Shown here piece by piece: positions 8,494 to 15,638 of a stretch of DNA of 28,554 nt. The stretch covers positions 1 to 28,554 of the forward strand of contig JAVBLD010000025.1 in the NCBI GenBank assembly GCA_031553705.1, written 5' to 3'. Source of the stretch: JAVBLD01 sp031553705. GTDB taxonomy: Bacteria > Bacteroidota > Bacteroidia > Bacteroidales > Marinifilaceae. Below the pieces are notes generated by a model, which searched no databases, was not told where the DNA came from, and saw nothing but the letters and a program-made list of their open reading frames with translations. Each line of letters begins with the position of its first letter. Within the stretch, counting starts at the first letter, position 1. The position numbers were made by a program, and so were the translations under genes.

Positions 8494-9324
8494 TTAGTTT
8501 TTATCCCCGGCAACGTATTTAAAATCAAGACTTCCTCTCATTCTCTCCACCGCCTTCATAAATGCGGCACGGCCCGATTCGGTTGTCATATTACACCATC
8601 GTTCGAGAATCATTAGCTTTAACACAAAACCGATCACTTTTTCTATTGAAAAGTACTCAAAAATAATCGCTTCATCCAAAAAGTCCCAAATCAGCATATC
8701 CAACTCTTTCTCCCGTTCCGCCAAGTTGCCGTTTTGCATCAATGCTATAACGTCTTCTACAAACGGATAGTCTATCGACAATCCGAAATCTCTTGCAGCA
8801 ACTGTTCGCAAAGCCTCTGCAAACTCGTCATTGCCGATTACCTCCTTTGTAATATCCCGGCCATATTTCCTGCTATTCAATGCTGTGATCAGGTTCTTCA
8901 GATTCATGACAAAACCGGCATAGCGACGCACGAAGTCGTTATGAGAGTACCTCATCCCGTCATAATACATCCAGCTCAGCACATTTTCCGGAGTTGTATT
9001 ATATCTCAAATGTCCTTCCTTATAATCATGGATAAATTGCTGTAAATAGCAAGGTAACAGAAGCGGCTCTTCTATTTCTTCTTCCAGCTGCTTCAATGAG
9101 TATACGGTTCGCAACGACATATCAGGCTCTATCTTGCTTAGCAAACGCAATACCTGTCTATTATCATCCGGCAGAAAAAAAAGGTTTAATAAATCTTTAT
9201 CCCTGCCTGCAATATAATCTTTAGCCTGTTCCCGGAATTCATCCACAGAAAGTGATAATTTACATTCATCTTGGAAAATTTCAGGCAATCCGGCAATAAA
9301 ACAGCTATAATCTTTTTTAAACAT
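8494..9324 (-). CDS. DUF2764 protein, probable C-like subunit of V-ATPase
   Basis: This 276-residue, largely helical soluble protein begins FKKDYSCFIAGLPEI, matching the DUF2764 pattern of an aromatic N-terminus followed by AGLP. Family members are known to sit between the E and A genes of V-ATPase operons in Chlamydiae, Spirochaetes and Bacteroidota. It occupies that place here: 46 bases after atpE and 51 before atpA. Because no canonical C subunit is present, the likely role is the C-like socket joining the rotor shaft to the K ring, or a peripheral-stalk contact. This is inferred from position, not from visible motifs. Confidence 0.88.
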   Translation of the reverse strand: MFKKDYSCFIAGLPEIFQDECKLSLSVDEFREQAKDYIAGRDKDLLNLFFLPDDNRQVLRLLSKIEPDMSLRTVYSLKQLEEEIEEPLLLPCYLQQFIHDYKEGHLRYNTTPENVLSWMYYDGMRYSHNDFVRRYAGFVMNLKNLITALNSRKYGRDITKEVIGNDEFAEALRTVAARDFGLSIDYPFVEDVIALMQNGNLAEREKELDMLIWDFLDEAIIFEYFSIEKVIGFVLKLMILERWCNMTTESGRAAFMKAVERMRGSLDFKYVAGDKN

Positions 9325-9370
9325 AGTCCATCAGCTAAGGATCGGGATAGGCGAATGTCTCTCCCGTTTC

Positions 9371-9976
9371 TTATTTGTATAGTAGTGCTTTTGTGAAATT
9401 TCTTATATATTGACCGAAGAATACTTCAAAAAGAGTCTCCGAGAAAATGATCTGATAACCATCTCCCTTAGGCTGTATGACAAAACCCTCATTACATTCC
9501 CTGACCTTTATCTCCAAGCCTTTATCCAGTAGCTCTTTATGCTTTTCAGCTACAAACTTCTCAAAGTCCGCTTTTTCTTCTGCGGAAAGCAACAGCTCCA
9601 AATCCAATTTTCCTGAAGTGATGTCCCATTTTTTTACAATAGATACCAACAACTCCTGTACAAATGTCTTGTCTTCAAATCCGGCCCTGGCTATATCTCC
9701 AGCAATCCGGCCGGCAACCAACCCGGTGATCGATTGCTTGAGCGCGGCAATCGACTGGCGCACACTTATTGCTATCTCCGAATCGGCTCTCTTTTTTAAG
9801 CTCTCTATTTCCCGATCGGCTTCGGCTTTCATCATTGCAACTTCCGTTTCTGCAGCTGCAAGCAACTCCACCGCCTCCTGTCTTGCCCGGTTTATGAGCC
9901 TCTCCGCCTCCCGATTGGCTTTGTCAACCCCTTCATCATAAAGTTTCCTGGTCAGAATGTCTAGTCTGTTTTCCAT
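9371..9976 (-). CDS. atpE: V-type ATPase subunit E (peripheral stalk)
   Basis: This is the peripheral-stalk subunit, 201 residues. Residues 1-95 form one long charged helix with heptad character (many Ala, Glu, Arg and Lys). Residues about 100-200 form the globular domain that caps the A3B3 head; the GFVIQPKGDGYQI segment near 165-178 resembles the E-subunit consensus. It is the first gene of the minus-strand operon, after a 375-bp gap shared with the divergent exbB gene. No separate G/H partner gene is seen, so the stalk partner is either absent or encoded elsewhere. Confidence 0.9.
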   Translation of the reverse strand: MENRLDILTRKLYDEGVDKANREAERLINRARQEAVELLAAAETEVAMMKAEADREIESLKKRADSEIAISVRQSIAALKQSITGLVAGRIAGDIARAGFEDKTFVQELLVSIVKKWDITSGKLDLELLLSAEEKADFEKFVAEKHKELLDKGLEIKVRECNEGFVIQPKGDGYQIIFSETLFEVFFGQYIRNFTKALLYK

Positions 9977-10351
9977 ATATTATTCTGGTTTTCATTTATT
10001 TATACAGCATTTATTATCACTGTACGGTCTTATCCATATTTTCAAAAATGTCAGGCCATAGCCTGTATTCCTCCGCCGCCACCCATTATAATAATGACAA
10101 TGTTTATACTAATATTATGGCTTCTCGGTTCTAATTTAGCTTTTTTATATTAAAAAACAAATATTTCACCGTCCGAATAAGTATCTAAGGCATCTAAATC
10201 ACGATTTGCCTATCCCTCCGACTCATAATCCACACCTATTGTTTTTATTTTAGATTGAAAATCTCAAAATTCAGAATTCTTTTCTCTATCTTCGCACATG
10301 ATTAAATTGCCGGCTGGCAATGACATTACAAAATATTAAAGCTACTACTTC
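9977..10351. other. Divergent intergenic region between atpE and exbB
   Basis: This 375-bp AT-rich gap lies between the leftward V-ATPase operon and the rightward exbB gene, so it should hold both promoters. A TATCTTCG box (10287-10294, +) is a one-mismatch -7 element for exbB. No exact TAnnTTTG box was found for the ATPase direction. A Gly-rich 11-codon ORF lies on the minus strand at 10051-10086. I see no RNA gene. Confidence 0.6.
10287..10294 (+). promoter_or_regulatory. Candidate -7 box for exbB
   Basis: TATCTTCG differs from the Bacteroidota TAnnTTTG element at one base and lies 57 bases before the exbB ATG. The same eight bases occur upstream of the ABC-F gene in this window. No TTG is seen at the usual -33 distance, so the call is tentative. 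Confidence 0.35.
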
Positions 10352-11044
10352 ATGAACAGTTTGATTCTATGGGTTGTCACACCTGCCGCACAAGCCGGTA
10401 TGAATATGTGGGGAATGATCGTAAAAGGGGGCTGGCTAATGGTCCCTATATTCATACTATCCATTATTGCCGTTTATATCTTTTGCGAAAGATATTTGCT
10501 GATCCGGAGATATGCACACATAAACCAAACATTCATGGACAATATGCGGAAATTTATACATGCGAATCACAAACGCGAAGCAATTTCCCTTTGCGAAAAA
10601 GAGGATACGCCAATGTCGCGCATTCTGATCAAAGGAATAACCCACAGCCACCTTTCTCCGGAAGAAGTACGTTCTCTGATTGAAAGTTCGGCCAATCTCG
10701 AGGTTTCGGCGATGGAAAAAGGGCTGACCACGTTGGCGACCTGTGCCGGAATGGCTCCGATGATCGGATTTCTAGGTACGGTAGTCGGAATGGTCCAAGC
10801 CTTTTATGATATGTCAATGGCCGGCAATAACATTAATATCACTTTGCTTTCAAGGGGAATCTATACGGCGATGATCACTACGGTTGCCGGTCTTATTGTC
10901 GGTATCATTGCCTACTTCGCATATAATGCCTTAGTATCCCGCATCGATAACGTAATCAGCAAAATGGAATATACCAGTGCAGAATTTATCGAGATGGTTC
11001 ATGAAATAAACAGAGAGCCGGAAAATAAAACCCATCATTTCTAA
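10352..11044 (+). CDS. exbB: ExbB/TolQ/MotA-family proton channel protein
   Basis: This 230-residue inner-membrane protein has three TM segments (about 26-48, 128-150, 170-192). The cytoplasmic loop between the first two is characteristic of ExbB/TolQ. The stretch STLATCAGMAPMIGFLGTVVGM-like core (about 125-147, here LTTLATCAGMAPMIGFLGTV) is the family signature for the pore helices. With ExbD it would form the PMF-driven motor that energises TonB for outer-membrane transport, or a Tol-type envelope function. It lies 14 bases before exbD and is clearly co-transcribed with it. No tonB or tolA follows, so the energised partner must be encoded elsewhere. Confidence 0.93.
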   Translation: MNSLILWVVTPAAQAGMNMWGMIVKGGWLMVPIFILSIIAVYIFCERYLLIRRYAHINQTFMDNMRKFIHANHKREAISLCEKEDTPMSRILIKGITHSHLSPEEVRSLIESSANLEVSAMEKGLTTLATCAGMAPMIGFLGTVVGMVQAFYDMSMAGNNINITLLSRGIYTAMITTVAGLIVGIIAYFAYNALVSRIDNVISKMEYTSAEFIEMVHEINREPENKTHHF

Positions 11045-11058
11045 TCCGTGACATATTT

Positions 11059-11451
11059 ATGGCCATAAAAAGAAGCAAAAAGGCAAACCCCAATTTTAAT
11101 ATGTCGTCGATGACCGACATTGTGTTTTTATTGCTGATATTTTTTATGGTTACTTCGACCCTTATCAATCCAAATGCTCTGGGATTACAGTTACCTGAAA
11201 GTTCCAATCAAACATCCAACCAACCGACAGCGATTGTCTCTATCGACAAGCAACTCATCTACTATCTGAATGCCAAAGTCACTTCGTTTTCAATATTGGA
11301 AAGTAAAATTGTCGAATTGCTGAAAAACTCGAAAGAGCCGTGTATCTCTATTGAGGCCGACAAATCGGTACCGGTCGAATATGTCGTAAAAGTAATGAAT
11401 ATTGCCAAGGATAACGGATATAAATCGATCCTTGCTACCAAACCTGAATAG
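11059..11451 (+). CDS. exbD: ExbD/TolR-family biopolymer transport protein
   Basis: This 130-residue protein has a short basic cytoplasmic N-terminus (1-17), a single TM helix (about 19-36) and a periplasmic domain. The proton-carrying Asp of the family is Asp20 in SSMTDIVFLLLIFFM. The periplasmic part (about 55-128) matches the ExbD/TolR fold by length and by its final KSVPVEYVVKVMNIAKDNGY segment, which resembles the conserved VMDxAKxAG region. It pairs with exbB 14 bases upstream. I see no second exbD-like gene after it, although Bacteroidota clusters often have one. Confidence 0.93.
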   Translation: MAIKRSKKANPNFNMSSMTDIVFLLLIFFMVTSTLINPNALGLQLPESSNQTSNQPTAIVSIDKQLIYYLNAKVTSFSILESKIVELLKNSKEPCISIEADKSVPVEYVVKVMNIAKDNGYKSILATKPE

Positions 11452-11646
11452 TTAAATAATCGAAAGTTTATACCTCACATTTTAGAATAAGAATAAATCT
11501 ATTTCGTTTTATTTGTTCTTGTAAATCAATATTTTAGAATCAAAATTCAATCAATAATTTATAAGCGATTCCGTTCCTTTCCCACTCCATTACAGCTTTC
11601 CTGCAACTATTTGAAAAAACAGCCGTATATATCCTTACATTTTATC

Positions 11647-11697
11647 GCAATTAATTATGGCACCGCAGAATAGCAATTAATTGAACACATTAATTAA
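11647..11697 (+). repeat. Direct repeat and AT palindrome before the lipoprotein gene
   Basis: GCAATTAATT occurs at 11647-11656 and again at 11673-11682, offset by 26 bp (about 2.5 helical turns). TTAATTAA follows at 11690-11697, ending 18 bases before the lipoprotein ATG. The repeats may be operator half-sites or simple AT-rich similarity. I find no exact -7 box in this 264-bp gap. Confidence 0.35.
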
Positions 11698-11715
11698 ACT
11701 AAAAACAAACTAAGT

Positions 11716-12324
11716 ATGAAACGTTTATCATTTTTATTATTAGTTGGTTTGTTTACACAACTGGCAGTTTCATGTTACCCGGGAGGAGCGGATGATGTAG
11801 AAGATCTAGATGTTGTTTTGACAAACTATGACAAAAGTGTCGATTTTTCAAATTTCACAACCTACTCCTTAGCCGATACGGTTGTTTACTTTACGGAAGG
11901 AGTCAACGTAGTCATCGACCATCAATATGATCAGGCTATCCTGGGTCTAGTGGAAAGCAACTTTAATGCATTGGGATATACAAAGGTTGATCCGGCTGTA
12001 GAGACCCCAAGTTTCGCTGTTGTCGTATCTGCCTTTTCGAATGTTACCTATGAATATTTTGTAGATTATTGGTATGATTATTGGGGCTGGTACTGGCCAT
12101 ATTTCCCATACTATCCCTGGTATCCTGTTCCGGTAACCGTTTATTCTTACAGAACCGGCTCTATCGTAATCGAGATGATCAATTCGCAACCAACGCTTAA
12201 CAACCGCACCGTCATACTTTGGACAGGAATTACTGACGGTGTACTGGACGGTGGAAATATCCCGCAACGGATAGAAAATGGAATCAATCAATGCTTTATA
12301 CAATCTCCTTATTTAAAAAAATAA
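11716..12324 (+). CDS. DUF4136-like lipoprotein with aromatic-rich segment
   Basis: This 202-residue protein has a lipoprotein signal ending LAVSC, with Cys20 as the likely lipidated residue; the Ala at -3 is a slightly atypical lipobox. The body, FxxFxTYSLADTV followed by helix-strand units and an ending in which a small domain binds IENGINQCF, resembles DUF4136 lipoproteins of Bacteroidota. Between residues about 113 and 146, 19 of 34 residues are Tyr, Trp or Phe, broken by Pro and Asp. This lies where DUF4136 proteins often have a Gly/Tyr-rich loop. It precedes a beta-barrel gene by 96 bases, so the two may act together at the outer membrane. Function is unknown. Confidence 0.8.
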   Translation: MKRLSFLLLVGLFTQLAVSCYPGGADDVEDLDVVLTNYDKSVDFSNFTTYSLADTVVYFTEGVNVVIDHQYDQAILGLVESNFNALGYTKVDPAVETPSFAVVVSAFSNVTYEYFVDYWYDYWGWYWPYFPYYPWYPVPVTVYSYRTGSIVIEMINSQPTLNNRTVILWTGITDGVLDGGNIPQRIENGINQCFIQSPYLKK

Positions 12325-12420
12325 ATAAACTTGCTCTGAAATTTTAAATTGAGAGAAACTAAAACCGTAAAAAAGGCTAATCTATCAGTCCTCAATTTTA
12401 AACTAATAATTTAAGTATAT

Positions 12421-13035
12421 ATGAAAAAGCTATTAGTCATTACAATATGTTTATTCGGCCTGAGTTCTTTTGCTAAAGCTCAGATGCTTAATCTGAACTA
12501 TCAGATAGGCTTGCCGCTTGGTGACATTAAAGATTTCACCAGTAAAGCCAGCTTCCGGGGTATGGACTTGGAATATCACTATTTCCTGAATGAACGTTTC
12601 TCTATTGGAGCTGCCATCGGTTGGAATGTGTATTATGATGACAAGGATAATGTCACTCAGGATTTTACATTTTCAGAAAGCGAAAAAGTATATACCATCA
12701 GCGGACATCAATTCAGATATATCAACACAATACCAATGTTAGCGATCGGAAGATATTATACAATGGACAAATCAAAACCGATCCGTCCGTATATAGGCGT
12801 AGGCATCGGAAGCTGCTGGACGGAGAAGAGACTCGAACTGGGGCAATTTGCTTCCACGATCTCCAGATGGCAATTTCAAGTGTCTCCGGAAATCGGTATG
12901 TATGCCCCGGTTTCGGATCAGTTTGCGTTCAATTTCAGTGCCAGGTATAACTACGGCACCAAAGCTGCCGGCGGAGATCTCCCTGCAATGCAGAGCATTG
13001 TATTCAGTATCGGTATTATAATGATGGGATTCTGA
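12421..13035 (+). CDS. Small outer-membrane beta-barrel protein
   Basis: This 204-residue protein has a typical Sec signal (1-20) ending AKA before Gln21. The mature part is a run of alternating amphipathic strands of about 10 residues, such as FSIGAAIGWNVYYDD, PIRPYIGVGIGSCW and FAFNFSARYNYG. It ends on Phe, the usual C-terminal residue for assembly into the outer membrane. The size (about 184 mature residues) fits an eight-stranded barrel of the OmpW/OmpX-like or porin-family-13 type. It shares direction with the lipoprotein gene just upstream and is followed by a strong terminator. Substrate or binding partner cannot be told. Confidence 0.85.
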   Translation: MKKLLVITICLFGLSSFAKAQMLNLNYQIGLPLGDIKDFTSKASFRGMDLEYHYFLNERFSIGAAIGWNVYYDDKDNVTQDFTFSESEKVYTISGHQFRYINTIPMLAIGRYYTMDKSKPIRPYIGVGIGSCWTEKRLELGQFASTISRWQFQVSPEIGMYAPVSDQFAFNFSARYNYGTKAAGGDLPAMQSIVFSIGIIMMGF

Positions 13036-13070
13036 CACTTTTTTCAAACTAAACGATAACTAAACGCAGG

Positions 13071-13096
13071 GCTGCCTATTTTTTAGGCAGCTTTTT
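13071..13096 (+). terminator. Rho-independent terminator after the beta-barrel gene
   Basis: The perfect 8-bp stem GCTGCCTA (13071-13078) / TAGGCAGC (13084-13091) with a five-T loop is followed by TTTTT (13092-13096). It lies 35 bases after the beta-barrel stop codon and acts on plus-strand transcripts. Confidence 0.9.
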
Positions 13097-13117
13097 CCTT
13101 TCATGATTCTGACAGAC

Positions 13118-13153
13118 AAAAAACGGGGAGCGGTAAATATACCGTACCCGTTT
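13118..13153 (-). terminator. Rho-independent terminator after the DUF4252 gene
   Basis: Read on the minus strand, AAACGGG-TA-CGGT (13153-13141) pairs with ACCG-CT-CCCCGTTT (13134-13121) across a short AT loop with a small internal bulge, ending in a TTTTTT run at 13123-13118. It lies 30 bases past the DUF4252 stop and faces the plus-strand terminator, so the two convergent transcripts are insulated. Confidence 0.85.
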
Positions 13154-13183
13154 ATTTTAAATCAAATAAGTCGGTCGGTTCTT

Positions 13184-14410
13184 CTATCTTGTATTGATGA
13201 TCACTTCGGCATGTCCATACCGTGGAGTATCCTTTTCGGCTTTACTTACCGGCCGGATCTGATAGATCGTTGAGGGATCCGCAGAGAAATCGCGGACAAA
13301 ATGTCCGTTCACCACAAGCAGAGGGTCTGCAAACTTTGCAAGATTATACTCATATTTCTGCCCTTCGTATTTAAAGGTTAGCACGCCCTCTTGGTAAGAG
13401 ACAAACTCACCGGCTTTATCCCCCGACATAATCAGCAAGTAGGATTTCTTCATTCCATCTTTTTTCGATTGTTCAATCGATATGTTACGAATCTGCTCCG
13501 GCATCTTTAACTGATCGGATTCGACCTCCCGGCCGTCAATAACATAAACAATATTCGAGTTTTTGGAATCGACCTTAATTTTAGTCTTACCGTTTTCATT
13601 TGTTATACTTACGGCATTGCTTATAGTATTGGCACTATTCATCAAGGCACTATCATTCGTCCATCCCTGTATAAAAAATTTTTCCATATCAGTGAAGTCG
13701 GGTATATTTCGTCCGAGTGATTCGAACATTTTGCTCATCATTTCCCCGAAGTCGACCTGATCTCCGATAGCTTTCTGAAACATTTTCGACTGTTCGGCAA
13801 ACGCTTTCATTCTTGCCTCACGTTCACGGGCAAACTCTTCTATATCTATATAACCATTCGAACGCCTATACGAGTCATAAGCGTCAGGTTCGGAAGAGAG
13901 GGCGGCCAGGGTATTGAGTCCTTTAATATTCAATGCTTTTGACAATAACGAAACCTTATCCAACTGTATATCGCCCTTCAGTTCGATGATATCGAGACGT
14001 ACCCGGTTTTGGTTCCAGACCACCAGATCCAATACCTTTCCGTTTTTTGTCTGTGTGTAAATAAACTGATTATTAAACCCATCGCTATGGCTTTTAATCA
14101 ACTTATAGCGGGAAGGATTATCCAGCACGGACTTGAACTGGCTGACCACTTTCGCTGCCATCTCCGGACCACATATTGTCATGTTCAGATTCAAAAAATT
14201 TACCTCATCCAATTTTTGTATCATCTCCTCCACCTCTGCCGGTAAATTTGTTTTTTTATAAAGTCCGTAAAGACTTTTATCCAACAGTGTAACGGTGACA
14301 CACTCCTGTCCGTGATATTTCGACATCATGTCGGCTAGCCGTTGTGCGGAAATACCAAAGGGAAACAGGATCCCCATCAATAACAAAATAGCTAACTGTC
14401 TCATATTCAT
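13184..14410 (-). CDS. DUF4252 protein with two TonB-plug-like C-terminal modules
   Basis: This 408-residue exported protein has a signal peptide (1-22, ending ISAQ). Residues about 25-175 fit the DUF4252 pattern, which usually makes up a whole protein of roughly 170 residues. A charged helical stretch (about 188-250) follows. Then come two segments resembling the VIDGxxV strand unit of TonB-receptor plug domains and of Bacteroidota BlaR1-type proteins: residues 286-318 (IVYVIDGREV, then MPEQIRNISI) and 361-408 (DPLLVVNGHFV, then IYQIRP and a YGHAEVIINTR tail like YGxxGxxGVIxIxTK). It is the third gene after an ECF sigma factor and a TM protein, 11 bases from the latter, so it is probably an envelope-facing part of that circuit. 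A start at Met3 is equally possible. Confidence 0.8.
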   Translation of the reverse strand: MNMRQLAILLLMGILFPFGISAQRLADMMSKYHGQECVTVTLLDKSLYGLYKKTNLPAEVEEMIQKLDEVNFLNLNMTICGPEMAAKVVSQFKSVLDNPSRYKLIKSHSDGFNNQFIYTQTKNGKVLDLVVWNQNRVRLDIIELKGDIQLDKVSLLSKALNIKGLNTLAALSSEPDAYDSYRRSNGYIDIEEFAREREARMKAFAEQSKMFQKAIGDQVDFGEMMSKMFESLGRNIPDFTDMEKFFIQGWTNDSALMNSANTISNAVSITNENGKTKIKVDSKNSNIVYVIDGREVESDQLKMPEQIRNISIEQSKKDGMKKSYLLIMSGDKAGEFVSYQEGVLTFKYEGQKYEYNLAKFADPLLVVNGHFVRDFSADPSTIYQIRPVSKAEKDTPRYGHAEVIINTR

Positions 14411-14421
14411 ATTATTTTATT

Positions 14422-14850
14422 TCACTCCATAACAATTACAAAATTCTGATCTTCATAGAGCACCTTTTCTCCTGTCGCAGTTTTTTCTTCGAGCACATTA
14501 CCGATGACGCGCATCGCTTCCTCGAAACGTTCCATTTTGGTGCGGTCGCTAAGGTAAATGGAACTTGCAGAAGATCCGGGCAACAGGCGGCCCGCTACAA
14601 CAGTCAGGATTATACATGCAACAACACTACTGGCCGCAAGGTATTTCCGATACAACCGCCTTTTACTACGCTGATGTATACCGGCGTTGATGCGCCCGGC
14701 CAATCCTTTCGGCAACTCGACTTCTTTCCCATAGGCAAATACCGGATCGGACAGCAGTTCCCCTTTGCGATACAAGTCTTTCAACATCCGTTCCTCTTCA
14801 ATAGAGGTTTCACCTGCATAATACCGTTTTAATACATCATCCAAATTCAT
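14422..14850 (-). CDS. Single-TM anti-sigma-like protein
   Basis: This 142-residue protein has a cytoplasmic helical N-terminus beginning LDDVLKRYYAGETSIEEERMLKDL-like (the YxxGxxSxEEExxLxxL pattern, residues about 8-27, is common in Bacteroidota anti-sigma and sigma-linked proteins). A basic stretch (59-68) precedes one TM helix (about 69-90), and a short periplasmic tail follows. It lacks a recognisable zinc-binding anti-sigma motif. The gene is 42 bases after the ECF sigma gene and 11 before the DUF4252 gene. The most likely role is membrane anchoring or inhibition of that sigma factor, inferred from topology and position. Confidence 0.75.
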   Translation of the reverse strand: MNLDDVLKRYYAGETSIEEERMLKDLYRKGELLSDPVFAYGKEVELPKGLAGRINAGIHQRSKRRLYRKYLAASSVVACIILTVVAGRLLPGSSASSIYLSDRTKMERFEEAMRVIGNVLEEKTATGEKVLYEDQNFVIVME

Positions 14851-14892
14851 CTTACTTCCTGTTTATTTCAAAACAATACCTTGACCCATACT

Positions 14893-15405
14893 CTATTTGT
14901 TATAATCCGAAATCTGATACTGCTCGGTCAATATCTGTTTAACCTTTGTACGCGCTCTGGAAAGCAATACCCTGATATTATTCAACCCTAATCCTGTAAT
15001 TTTTGCGATTTCGTCAAATTCCAGCTCCTCAATTTCCCTCAGCAACATTACTTCCTTTTGATTTGCAGGCAGACTATCAATAATCCGCCGGACAGCTTCC
15101 AAGGCATCCTTCTGCTCAATCTGCCTGACCGGATCGCTATAGCCACCATACTGATACACTTTTTCGTCATGATATACCGGCTGCTGCCTCTTAAGTAGAT
15201 CGAGGCAAATATTACGGGTAATCTTCAACACATATGCTTTCAGGTTATTTACCCCGGGGAGTTCCCTGCGATTATCCCACAGCTTAAACATCACTTCCTG
15301 CGTGACATCGGCAGCATACGACTGTCCGCCGACCATATGAAATGCAAAGGAGTGGATCTGTTTCGCCAAAGGTAGAATAATATGATTGAACTCTTTTTCC
15401 GTCAT
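14893..15405 (-). CDS. ECF-type RNA polymerase sigma factor
   Basis: This 170-residue sigma70-family protein is read from the ATG at 15403-15405 (MTEKEFNHIILPLAKQ). A longer frame opening at 15492 would add 29 residues ahead of sigma region 2 and does not fit the family. Region 2 is visible in the AADVTQEVMFKLW and NLKAYVLKITRNICLDLLKR segments. Region 4 with its helix-turn-helix follows in LPANQKEVMLLREIEELEFDEIA and LGLNNIRVLLSRARTKVK (described in parts). It leads a three-gene set with the TM protein and the DUF4252 protein. Bacteroidota ECF sigmas often control their own operon, so autoregulation is likely but unproven here. Confidence 0.93.
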   Translation of the reverse strand: MTEKEFNHIILPLAKQIHSFAFHMVGGQSYAADVTQEVMFKLWDNRRELPGVNNLKAYVLKITRNICLDLLKRQQPVYHDEKVYQYGGYSDPVRQIEQKDALEAVRRIIDSLPANQKEVMLLREIEELEFDEIAKITGLGLNNIRVLLSRARTKVKQILTEQYQISDYNK

Positions 15406-15638
15406 AATTATCGCTTGTGTCTCTCTACCGTTTATGATCAAACTACTACATAATAGACGTTTAAACTCCGGTTTTATTACACGAAGTTGCATTTTTTTCT
15501 CCAGATATTTACAGCGGGAAGCCCTATAAATAAAAATTAATTTTAAGGAGGATGTTCAAATATGAAACGACCACACCAGCGGGAATACACAATTTCCGCA
15601 CGCTTGATAGTATATTCGGTTCACGCACAGGCCACGCT

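Noticed and set aside
12346..12398. Inverted repeat AAATTGAG / CTCAATTT before the beta-barrel gene
   Set aside because: Eight-base AT-rich arms 37 bases apart are expected by chance in this gap; no adjoining regulatory element supports it.
15542..15638. Possible terminator between the RND gene and the sigma gene
   Set aside because: On the minus strand GCGGAA and TTCCCGC pair only imperfectly and no T-run follows, so a terminator cannot be supported.
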